DNA from: Chitinophagaceae bacterium | GTDB taxonomy: Bacteria > Bacteroidota > Bacteroidia > Chitinophagales > Chitinophagaceae | NCBI GenBank assembly: GCA_016786965.1 | Contig: JAEUVL010000430.1 | Coordinates: 1-9,355 of the forward strand | DNA length: 9,355 nucleotides | Reading direction: 5' to 3' | Part shown: piece after piece, positions 1 to 7,010 of the stretch | How the letters are laid out: the number at the start of each line of letters is the position of its first letter | Numbering within the stretch: the stretch's first letter is position 1 | Program-made: the position numbers and the translations under genes | Notes under the pieces: generated by a model | What the model was told of the DNA's origin: nothing | What the model saw: the letters and a program-made list of their open reading frames with translations, nothing else | Database searches by the model: none

Positions 1-1
1 G

Positions 2-2860
2 GAATTAGGTTACGCCGCCCAGAAAGTAACCGGTGCTGAAGTAGCAGAAACACAAAGAGAGAATTTTTTAAATGGCCTGAATGGCCGGGTGGCCGGATTG
101 ACGATCAATCCTACCAGCGGACAGGCCGGTGCCTCCAGCAGTATCGTATTAAGAGGATTTAACTCAATGGCCCTGGATAACCAGCCCCTTTTCGTTATAG
201 ATGGGGTGATCATGGATAACTCTACTATGAATGAAACCAGCAACTCTGGTTCCGGTCTTGGCTTGGTTGAAAACTCCACCAGGAACATTAACCAAACTGC
301 CAACAGGAACACTGACTATACAAATAGGATCGCTGACTTAAACCCTAACGACATTGAGAGTATCACTGTTTTGAAAGGCCCTGAAGCGACTGCCCTTTAT
401 GGCAGCCAGGCAAGTTCAGGTGCCATCATTATTACCACTAAAAAAGGTAAAACAGACGGTAAATTCAGCGTTACGTATGATAATGCGTTCCGTATGTCTA
501 AGCTCACCCGGTTTCCTGAATACTCCAACAAGTTCAGCCCCGGTACTAATGGTGTGTCCGACAACCTGTTCTCTTATTTCGGCCCGGCTTATGGAGCAAA
601 CACACCGCGGTTTGATAACATAGACAATTTCTTTCAAACTGGTTTCTCACAAACACATAACTTGACCGCTGAGTATGGCAAGAAAAATTATAGCTTCCGC
701 TTATCAGGTTCTTTCCTTGATCAAACAGGTGTGGTACCGGAAAACGTTTTTAAGAAATACTCCATAAGATTAACCAACAACACCAAATTTGGCAAATGGG
801 TGGAGATCACTCCTTCCATAACTTATATCCATTCTGAGAACGACAAGCCTAAAAGAGGCGCTGGCGGATATTTGCTGAACCTGATGATCTGGCCCACCAC
901 TGATGACGCCAGGGATTTCCAGGATGCCAACGGAAACAAAAGATTGTTGTACAGTTCATCTCCTAACTCAGAGATCGACAACCCCTTCTTCAATGTGAAA
1001 TTCAACAGGGGCTATGATATAACAGACAGAATGACGGCGAGTTTTGGTATTAATATCACTCCTTTCAAATGGCTGACCATTTCTGGTCGCTTTGGGTATG
1101 ATAAGTTCAGCACTGATGGATGGTCTTTCTATCACCCGCTTTCTGCTATCCTTACCAGGGGAACCGGTGGACAGCAGGATAACTATTATATAGATTACAA
1201 AGGATATAATCACACCATTACTGCTACCGCCAAAAAATCAGTTGGTAAATTCAACTTCCGGTTATTGGGCGGTACCATGTGGCAGGATTACCGGAAAGAG
1301 CAATACTCTGTTTTCGGAACCAACATTGTTGACTCAGTGAACAGCGCCGGCCTGATGGTGAAGAATAATGCTATAGTTACCCAGGACCAGATCAACCAGT
1401 GGATAGGCGACAGCAGTTCCACCAGGGCTTCTATCCGCCAGCGGCTGAACAGAGGGTTGTTACCTCCCGGAGGCCTTCCCAACTATGTGCTGAGCCGTCA
1501 GCTTGCATTCTTTGGTGAGTTCTCTGTGAACTTTAAGAACATGATCTTCCTGACCTATTCTCACCGCTTTGAACAATCTTCCATTTTCCCCAAAGATTTC
1601 AGGAACTATAACTATCCTGCGGGAAGCATGAGCATTATCGTTAGTGATATCTTCCCTGCCATGAAGAAGAACAATATACTCAGCTATATGAAGCTGCGTA
1701 CTTCGCTGGCCAGTACGGCAAGATCCAGTGCGCCTTATGCCAACCAATCAGTGTTCAATAACGTAACATCGAGCGGTGGCGGTTATGCGTATGGCTTTAC
1801 CAACAATAACTTCTTCCTGGAGCCAGAGATACAAAGCACCTATGAAGTGGGCGCAGAGATGAGGTTCTTTAAGAGCAAAGTAGGATTTGATGTTACTTAT
1901 TATAATACGTTGAACGAAAAACAAATTGCCGAGAACTTCAGGGCCAGCTACGGTACCGGCTATGTACTGAACACGATCAACGTAGGTGCCACACGCAACA
2001 AAGGATTGGAGATAAGCCTTGATGTGACTCCTATTGCACGGAAGAGTTTCAACTGGAACATGAAGTTCAACTTCAACAGGATGAGAAATAAAGTGATCTC
2101 TTTACCTGCTAATGTTCCTGAGTTCTATATTTCTGATACATGGCTCTTCAACAATGCCCGCGGAGGATTGGTAACCGGCGGACCTACAACGGCTATTACC
2201 GCCTTTGGATATGCCCGCAACGCCAATGGCGATATCCTGATCGATCCGGCCAACGGATTGCCAGTAGTGGATGGATCTGCATTTAGAGTAAGAGGTGACC
2301 GTAATCCAAACTTTACACTGGGTTGGGTAAATACCTTTAGATATAAGAACTGGAACCTGAATTTCCTCTGGGACCTGAAAGTAGGTGGCGACATCTTTAA
2401 TGGTACAGATATGTACCTGACACAACAAGGTATCAGCAAGAGAACAGACGACAGGTATACACCAAGAGTGATACAGGGTGTACTCAATGATGGTTTGCAA
2501 AACAGCACTACCCCTACTGTTAACACCATTGCCATTATTCCTGCGTATAACCAGCAGTTCTATACTACCCGGATGCCTGAAGAGGCCTTCATCGAAAAAG
2601 ATGTGAACTGGTTCAGACTGAGAGATATTACCTTACGTTATTCTTTGTCGCCTGAAGCCCTGAAAAGACTGGGCTTTGTAAAATCTCTGGGCGTATTTAT
2701 TACGGCGAATGACCTGATCCTGATGACCAACTACACAGGGGCAGATCCAGCCGTAAGTGGTAATACAGCCGGTACCAGAGGTGTTGGCGGATGGGGCTTC
2801 GACTTTGGTAATGTACCCGCTCCTGTAAGCATCAACTTCGGTATCAGGGCAGGTTTTTAA
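2..2860 (+). CDS. SusC/RagA-family TonB-linked outer-membrane transporter (5' end cut by window edge)
   Basis: This is the C-terminal 952 residues of a SusC-type TonB-dependent transporter, the outer-membrane beta-barrel that imports oligomeric nutrients together with a SusD lid. The frame is open to the left edge and reads ELGYAAQKVTGAEV, which in this family lies just after the TonB box. The signal peptide, carboxypeptidase-like domain and TonB box are therefore outside the window, and the GTG at 89 is an internal valine, not a start. The plug domain covers about visible residues 1-150, with LRGFNS, PLFVIDGV, the DIESITVLKGPEA stretch (about 117-129) and the closing GAIIITTKKG (140-149). 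The rest is barrel, rich in alternating aromatic and polar strands, and ends in a terminal Phe (GIRAGF) as expected for BAM-inserted barrels. The plug signature has GPEATALYGSQASSG where the commonest SusC form has D-A-x-A-x-IYGxRxANG, so it belongs to a divergent subfamily. The substrate is unknown. The family call is very secure. Confidence 0.96.
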   Translation, partial: ELGYAAQKVTGAEVAETQRENFLNGLNGRVAGLTINPTSGQAGASSSIVLRGFNSMALDNQPLFVIDGVIMDNSTMNETSNSGSGLGLVENSTRNINQTANRNTDYTNRIADLNPNDIESITVLKGPEATALYGSQASSGAIIITTKKGKTDGKFSVTYDNAFRMSKLTRFPEYSNKFSPGTNGVSDNLFSYFGPAYGANTPRFDNIDNFFQTGFSQTHNLTAEYGKKNYSFRLSGSFLDQTGVVPENVFKKYSIRLTNNTKFGKWVEITPSITYIHSENDKPKRGAGGYLLNLMIWPTTDDARDFQDANGNKRLLYSSSPNSEIDNPFFNVKFNRGYDITDRMTASFGINITPFKWLTISGRFGYDKFSTDGWSFYHPLSAILTRGTGGQQDNYYIDYKGYNHTITATAKKSVGKFNFRLLGGTMWQDYRKEQYSVFGTNIVDSVNSAGLMVKNNAIVTQDQINQWIGDSSSTRASIRQRLNRGLLPPGGLPNYVLSRQLAFFGEFSVNFKNMIFLTYSHRFEQSSIFPKDFRNYNYPAGSMSIIVSDIFPAMKKNNILSYMKLRTSLASTARSSAPYANQSVFNNVTSSGGGYAYGFTNNNFFLEPEIQSTYEVGAEMRFFKSKVGFDVTYYNTLNEKQIAENFRASYGTGYVLNTINVGATRNKGLEISLDVTPIARKSFNWNMKFNFNRMRNKVISLPANVPEFYISDTWLFNNARGGLVTGGPTTAITAFGYARNANGDILIDPANGLPVVDGSAFRVRGDRNPNFTLGWVNTFRYKNWNLNFLWDLKVGGDIFNGTDMYLTQQGISKRTDDRYTPRVIQGVLNDGLQNSTTPTVNTIAIIPAYNQQFYTTRMPEEAFIEKDVNWFRLRDITLRYSLSPEALKRLGFVKSLGVFITANDLILMTNYTGADPAVSGNTAGTRGVGGWGFDFGNVPAPVSINFGIRAGF

Positions 2861-2891
2861 CAGATAAACATTGACAAATAAAATATCAGCA

Positions 2892-4541
2892 ATGAAAAAA
2901 TATATTTTAGCAATCACCAGTATGGCCCTCTTTGTGGCACTGCTCAGCAGTTGTACCAAAAAGATCGATGAGGCATACGCCAATCCCAATGCAGACGTAA
3001 AGGTTCCGGTGGAGAAATTGCTTCCACCCATCATTTCCACACTCGCTGGAAATTCAGCAGGCCACGGCCCGCTGAATGATATCCGTTTCGTAGGCAAGTA
3101 TATCCAGAACTTTGTTTTTTCCAACAGTGGCGGACAATACGACCAGATGGGCGGTGTGACCGGTGCCAGTGATAATGCAGCTTCAGTATGGAGGACCCAT
3201 TTTTATGATATTGGGCAAAACTGCAACAACATGATCAAATGGGCCATTGAAGAAAAGAAATGGGATTATGCCGGAGTGGGCAAAGCCATTTTTGCCTGGA
3301 GCTGGCTTACCCTTTCCGATTATCATGGGGAAGTTATTTCAACCAATGAGGCTTTCAATTCCAGCCTGCTCACTTTCACCTACGGCACACAGGAAGAAGT
3401 ATATGGCTATGTAAGATCTTTATGTCATGAAGCGCTTAATTACCTGAATAATACCGGTGATGCCGCCAGCCCCACTAACCTGGCCATCGGCGATCAGTAT
3501 TTCTATGGCGGCGATGTGAACAAATGGAAAAAGTTTGTGTACGGTATACTTGCCAGGTCTTTTAATCATTTAAGTAACAAGTCCTTTTACAATCCAGATT
3601 CTGTTGTTTATTATGCAGACAGGTCCATTACTGCTAATGCAGATAATGCCACGGTAAAATTTGCCAATACCGGTATCAGCGGTACAGCTAATTTCTTCGG
3701 TCCGCTGAGAGGTAATCTCGGCAGCACAGCAGTAGGTACAGAAACTTCCATCCGCCAATCGGCCTTTATTGCCAACCTGATGAGCGGAGCCAACAATGCT
3801 TTTTTGGGTGTTGCTGATCCAAGGGCCATATACCTGCTTCGGCTGAATGCCAACGGTACTTTTAAGGGAGTGGTGCCAAATCTCGGACAGGCAGTTATTA
3901 CAGCCAATGACAGGCCTGAGAATTTTCACGGGGTAAGCCAGGTATCCGGTGTTATCAATACTGCACCACCCAACGATAATAATTGCCGTTACGTTTTCCG
4001 CAATGCTTCAGAGTTCCCCGTGCTCACCGCCGCAGAAGTATTGTTCATGAAAGCAGAAGCTTTATACCGTAAAGGATTAAAAGGAGATGCGCTTACCGCC
4101 TATACCACTGCCGTAAGCCTGAACTTTGACATGCTCACTACCACCTTTGCGGCTAATATACCAGCCGGCATGGAGATCACACCGGCTAAGAAGGCCGCCT
4201 ACATGGCCAATACAACGGTTATTCCGGCCTCTGCTGCCACTTTTACCATGACGCACATTATGCTGCAGAAATACATCGCCCTCTATATCCATGGTGCTTT
4301 TGAAACATGGGTGGACATGAGAAGATTTCATTACCAGGACCTGGATGAAAATACCGGGCAGCAGGTGTACAGGGATTTCACCCTGCCTGCCACCATCTTT
4401 GTAAACAATGGAGGCAAACCTGTATACAGGGTACGTCCGAGATACAATTCAGAATATGTTTGGAACCTGAACGAACTGAACAGGATCGGCGCCAGTGCAT
4501 TAGATTATCATACCAAAAGATGCTGGTTCTCTGAGCCATAA
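2892..4541 (+). CDS. SusD/RagB-family nutrient-binding outer-membrane lipoprotein
   Basis: This is a 549-residue partner of the upstream SusC, expected to be a surface lipoprotein that binds the ligand and closes over the transporter. The chosen start is the ATG at 2892; a TTG at 2871 in the same frame would add seven polar residues before a perfect lipoprotein signal. That signal has basic KK at 2-3, a hydrophobic stretch 5-18 and lipobox LSSC with the lipidated Cys at 21. Family marks are the NPN motif at 31-33 after the lipid anchor, KLLPPII (42-48), the helix GDVNKWKKFVYGILAR (207-222), FPVLTAAEVLFMKAEAL (375-391, the C-terminal TPR-like repeat) and ETWVDMRRFHY (471-481). The short NPN-to-LLPP opening fits the SusD-like group Pfam treats separately from classical RagB/SusD (SusD-like_2), which is my reading without a search. 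It lies 31 nt after SusC, so it is surely co-transcribed. No Shine-Dalgarno is visible, as is usual in this phylum. Confidence 0.95.
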   Translation: MKKYILAITSMALFVALLSSCTKKIDEAYANPNADVKVPVEKLLPPIISTLAGNSAGHGPLNDIRFVGKYIQNFVFSNSGGQYDQMGGVTGASDNAASVWRTHFYDIGQNCNNMIKWAIEEKKWDYAGVGKAIFAWSWLTLSDYHGEVISTNEAFNSSLLTFTYGTQEEVYGYVRSLCHEALNYLNNTGDAASPTNLAIGDQYFYGGDVNKWKKFVYGILARSFNHLSNKSFYNPDSVVYYADRSITANADNATVKFANTGISGTANFFGPLRGNLGSTAVGTETSIRQSAFIANLMSGANNAFLGVADPRAIYLLRLNANGTFKGVVPNLGQAVITANDRPENFHGVSQVSGVINTAPPNDNNCRYVFRNASEFPVLTAAEVLFMKAEALYRKGLKGDALTAYTTAVSLNFDMLTTTFAANIPAGMEITPAKKAAYMANTTVIPASAATFTMTHIMLQKYIALYIHGAFETWVDMRRFHYQDLDENTGQQVYRDFTLPATIFVNNGGKPVYRVRPRYNSEYVWNLNELNRIGASALDYHTKRCWFSEP

Positions 4542-4571
4542 TTCTAATTTTAATCATTTAAAAGACTACTA

Positions 4572-5360
4572 ATGAAACTCAGCATAATTAAAATAACCGC
4601 CATCCCCGTTCTTAGTCTCGGGCTGCTGATGCAGTCCTGCGAGAAAAAGACGGACATTGTAGCAACGGAAAAAACAGATTTCAGCAACAGTTCGATAGCG
4701 CAAGTTTATATCGCTACTGTTAATGCCTCCCGCAATGCCGTATATGTGGACGGTAAAGTAGTGTCCGGATCTTTATTAACCTCCGGCAGCGTATTTCCAG
4801 GCAGCACTCCCGGCTTTAACGTAAGCCCCGGGTTAAAGGCCTTCCTGGTAAGGGATACGCTTTCCACTACGACGCAATTGCCATTGTCTTTCGCAGAGAA
4901 TATGCAGTTTGCAAAAAGCTATACGGTTTTCATGTATGATACGATCACTGCGCCTAAACAGAAAACGGTGGAGACGAACATCATCATACCTTCTGACACC
5001 ACAGCCAGGTTACGCTTTGCAAATTTCGTCTATAATCCCACTGCACTGCCATCTGCCTTTGATATATTCTCCAAAAAAAGGAATGCAGTTATATTTTCCA
5101 ATGTGAACCTGACGGATGTTACTCCCTATATCCCTTATGCTTCCGGAGTAAATGATACTTTTTACATCCGTCCGGCAGGCACAAGCACTAATTTGCAAAA
5201 TTTCAATCCATCTCCTGCACCCGGCGCACTCTTCGATATGTTTGCGACATTGAACCCCGTTCAAAAAAGAAGCTATACACTTGTTTTCAGGGGAGGATAC
5301 AGGGCCATTAGCACTAGTAACAGTACAGTGAGAACATTATCGGTATTCACTAACTATTAA
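4572..5360 (+). CDS. Small lipoprotein with two DUF4397-like halves, SusCD-associated
   Basis: This 262-residue protein has a lipoprotein signal: a hydrophobic segment from about 5 to 20, then LLMQSC with the predicted lipidated Cys at 23 and a charged EKK directly after it. The -3 Met and -2 Gln are loose for the E. coli lipobox but tolerable in Bacteroidota. The mature part looks like two beta-rich halves. Residues 43-120 run from AQVYIATVNASRNAVYVDGK, and residues 144-262 run from TARLRFANFVYNPTALPSAF. Both open with the [AT]-x-[VL]-x-[FI]-x-[NH] strand typical of DUF4397, a domain of unknown function common in surface proteins. It starts 30 nt after the SusD stop and is followed directly by the operon terminator, so it is the last gene of the SusCD operon. 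By analogy with other third-gene lipoproteins in such loci it may sit on the surface near the transporter; whether it binds ligand or has a structural role is unknown. The DUF4397 assignment is by eye. Confidence 0.85.
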   Translation: MKLSIIKITAIPVLSLGLLMQSCEKKTDIVATEKTDFSNSSIAQVYIATVNASRNAVYVDGKVVSGSLLTSGSVFPGSTPGFNVSPGLKAFLVRDTLSTTTQLPLSFAENMQFAKSYTVFMYDTITAPKQKTVETNIIIPSDTTARLRFANFVYNPTALPSAFDIFSKKRNAVIFSNVNLTDVTPYIPYASGVNDTFYIRPAGTSTNLQNFNPSPAPGALFDMFATLNPVQKRSYTLVFRGGYRAISTSNSTVRTLSVFTNY

Positions 5361-5376
5361 TACTATTCACTTTAAT

Positions 5377-5410
5377 AAAAAAAGCTGTTCAGTCCGAACA
5401 GCTTTTTTTT
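5377..5410 (+). terminator. Strong, probably bidirectional intrinsic terminator
   Basis: A perfect GCTGTTC / GAACAGC stem (5384-5390 with 5396-5402) encloses the 5-nt loop AGTCC. It is extended by a run of seven A on the left and eight T on the right. Because A and T runs flank both sides, it works as a Rho-independent terminator on either strand. It lies between the end of the lipoprotein gene (+) and the end of the convergent SpmA-SpmB gene (-), so it can serve both. Confidence 0.92.
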
Positions 5411-5431
5411 ATTCATTAAACGGCTTTTCTT

Positions 5432-6856
5432 TTACCCAAAGAATACATACGCCAGTATAATAGAAGTAATGATGCCCACCAAATCGGCCAGCAGCATGGC
5501 CCCGATGGAATAGCGTGTGTTCTTGATGCCCACGGCACCGAAATAAACAGCGATCACATAGAAGGTCGTATCGGAAGAACCCTGTAAGATACAGGCCAGC
5601 CGCCCGGCAAATGAATCTGCGCCAGACATTACCGCTGTGCTGTTCGCATTCATCGTATCGATCATCATGCCACGGGCACCACTGCCACTCAGCGGTTTGA
5701 TGATGGCCGTAGGCAGGCCATCCACAAATTTGGTATCAGCTCCCAGCGCCGCAAAAAGTTGTTTTAATCCGTCTATGATCACCTCAAACGTTCCACTGTT
5801 GCGCAGCAGGCTGATGGCCACCAGCATCCCCACCAGGTAGGGAATGATCTTCACGGCCGTATCGAATCCTCCCCTCGCCCCTTCCACAAAAGCTTCAAAG
5901 ATGTTGATCCGTTTATACAGGCCACCCAGCACGATCAGCAGGAAGATCAGCAGGATCAGTCCATTGCTCAGTATGCCGGAGAATGACTGCAGCGCACCTG
6001 TGCTTAAGGAAGTAAGATAGATCACTAACCCACCAAGTACAGCCGAGATACCCAGTATCCACAACAGGATGGTCTTTTGAAAAATATTGATACGCTGTTT
6101 ATATGAAACGATCAGCATAGCCGCCACCGTAGCTACAAAAGTGGCGATCATACAGGGAATGAATATCTCCGTGGGATTGGCCGAGGGTTGCTTCAGGGAA
6201 GCCCTGGCGGCAATGATCGCCACCGGAATAAGTGTAAGCCCGGAGGCATGCAGGCATAAGAACATGATCTGCGCATTAGAGGCTTTTTCTTTATCCGGGT
6301 TCAATTCCTGTAAACTCTCCATCGCCTTTATGCCAAACGGCGTGGCTGCATTATCCAGCCCCATCAGGTTGGCCGAGAAATTCATCACCATGTGGCCGTG
6401 CGCCGGGTGGCCTGAAGGAACACCCGGAAATATTTTGGAAAAGAACGGGCCGATGATCCTCGAAAGAAACCTGACGCCGCCGGCCTTATCTGCAATCGTC
6501 ATAAAGCCCATGAACAACGCCATGATACCGATCAGTCCGATACATATTTCCACCGCCCCTTTACAGGTCTCAAAGATCCCGTTGGCAGGCAGCAGCTTAT
6601 AAACCCTGTAACCGGTTCCTTCTGCTTTGTACACTTTCTCCTTGCCCCATACCGCCTGCTTATCAGCCAGCAACTGTTGGTGCACCGAAGCAGGCAGCAA
6701 TGCTGAATCGATCGTCCTTGCCGACATCGTGTCCGTGTTCTTACCCGTCACCATCTGGCTGAAGATCTTTTCGCCGCCGGGCCTGAACACCGCCATGGCG
6801 GATGCCACTAATAAAGAAACAATGATAAAGGCCGACCATATCCTGCTTAAAGCCAT
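5432..6856 (-). CDS. Fused SpmA-SpmB (nucleoside recognition / Gate domain) inner-membrane protein
   Basis: This 474-residue polytopic membrane protein joins in one chain the two proteins encoded separately as SpmA and SpmB in Bacillus, where they affect spore core dehydration. The N-terminal part has a membrane segment at about 6-24, then a mostly soluble stretch of about 70 residues (25-95), then membrane segments near 103-121. The SpmA signature NFSANLMGLDNAATPFG lies at 159-175. Further segments lie near 195-217, 231-251, 261-283 and 297-312. The SpmB half follows, with KPLSGSGARGMMID (387-400), QGSSDTTFYV (425-434) and VYFGAVGIKNTRY (437-449), and a last segment near 450-473. Both halves belong to the nucleoside-recognition (Gate) family, suggestive of a transporter or channel, but the substrate is not established. 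Bacteroidota do not sporulate, so the role here must differ. The start ATG at 6856 is followed directly by the first membrane segment. It is transcribed divergently from ychF. Confidence 0.93.
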   Translation of the reverse strand: MALSRIWSAFIIVSLLVASAMAVFRPGGEKIFSQMVTGKNTDTMSARTIDSALLPASVHQQLLADKQAVWGKEKVYKAEGTGYRVYKLLPANGIFETCKGAVEICIGLIGIMALFMGFMTIADKAGGVRFLSRIIGPFFSKIFPGVPSGHPAHGHMVMNFSANLMGLDNAATPFGIKAMESLQELNPDKEKASNAQIMFLCLHASGLTLIPVAIIAARASLKQPSANPTEIFIPCMIATFVATVAAMLIVSYKQRINIFQKTILLWILGISAVLGGLVIYLTSLSTGALQSFSGILSNGLILLIFLLIVLGGLYKRINIFEAFVEGARGGFDTAVKIIPYLVGMLVAISLLRNSGTFEVIIDGLKQLFAALGADTKFVDGLPTAIIKPLSGSGARGMMIDTMNANSTAVMSGADSFAGRLACILQGSSDTTFYVIAVYFGAVGIKNTRYSIGAMLLADLVGIITSIILAYVFFG

Positions 6857-6876
6857 GTTATTTCAGATTTTAGATG

Positions 6877-6890
6877 AAGATTGAAGATTT
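6877..6890 (-). repeat. 14-nt leader element, copy in front of the spmA-spmB fusion
   Basis: Read on the - strand this is AAATCTTCAATCTT. It is identical to the copy in the same transcriptional sense upstream of ychF, so on the DNA the two form a perfect inverted repeat about 101 nt apart. It lies 20 nt upstream of the SpmA-SpmB start. Here it continues into further ATCT units (CATCTAAAATCT). Confidence 0.8.
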
Positions 6891-6943
6891 TATCCTAAAC
6901 TCCAAAACCTTCTTTTCACAACCATCCATTGGCCGATAAGCCA

Positions 6944-6951
6944 TATCTTTG
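6944..6951 (+). promoter_or_regulatory. Bacteroidota-type -7 promoter element for ychF
   Basis: TATCTTTG matches the phylum-specific -7 consensus TAnnTTTG exactly and is followed by CGCCCC. It lies 59 nt upstream of the ychF start, which would give a leader of about 50 nt. No convincing -33 TTG/TTTG stands at the usual spacing of about 19-21 nt; the nearest TTG (6929-6931) is only 12 nt upstream. The call rests mainly on the -7 match and its position. Confidence 0.65.
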
Positions 6952-6991
6952 CGCCCCTGAAAGCAACAGGTGATTTCCGATCTTAAATATT

Positions 6992-7005
6992 AAATCTTCA
7001 ATCTT
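6992..7005 (+). repeat. 14-nt leader element, copy in front of ychF
   Basis: AAATCTTCAATCTT ends 5 nt before the ychF ATG, in the place where a Shine-Dalgarno would be expected in other phyla. It is the exact reverse complement of 6877-6890, so both divergent transcripts carry the same leader sequence. Upstream of it, ATCTTAAATATTA adds related ATCTT/TTAAAT units. Confidence 0.8.
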
Positions 7006-7010
7006 ACAAC

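Larger units (their letters stand above)
6857..7010. other. Divergent intergenic region between spmA-spmB fusion and ychF
   Basis: This 154-nt stretch separates two genes that start away from each other, so it must carry promoters for both. A good Bacteroidota -7 element points towards ychF. On the opposite strand I found no equally clear TAnnTTTG. The ends of the gap, next to each start codon, are AT- and pyrimidine-rich with repeated ATCTT units, while the middle is more GC-rich. No small ORF or RNA gene is apparent. Confidence 0.8.

Noticed and set aside
89..91. GTG as a possible start of the SusC gene
   Set aside because: The same frame is open to the left edge and encodes conserved plug residues (ELGYAAQKVTG), so this is an internal Val.
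2871..2873. TTG as the SusD start
   Set aside because: The ATG at 2892 gives a standard lipoprotein signal peptide; the TTG would add polar residues in front of it.
2633..3124. 163-codon open frame on the - strand across the SusC-SusD junction
   Set aside because: It overlaps two secure genes on the other strand and has no motif or supported start.
6877..7005. Cruciform or long hairpin formed by the 14-nt inverted repeat
   Set aside because: The arms are about 101 nt apart with no extra pairing near them, so a stable hairpin is unlikely; a shared leader element is the simpler reading.
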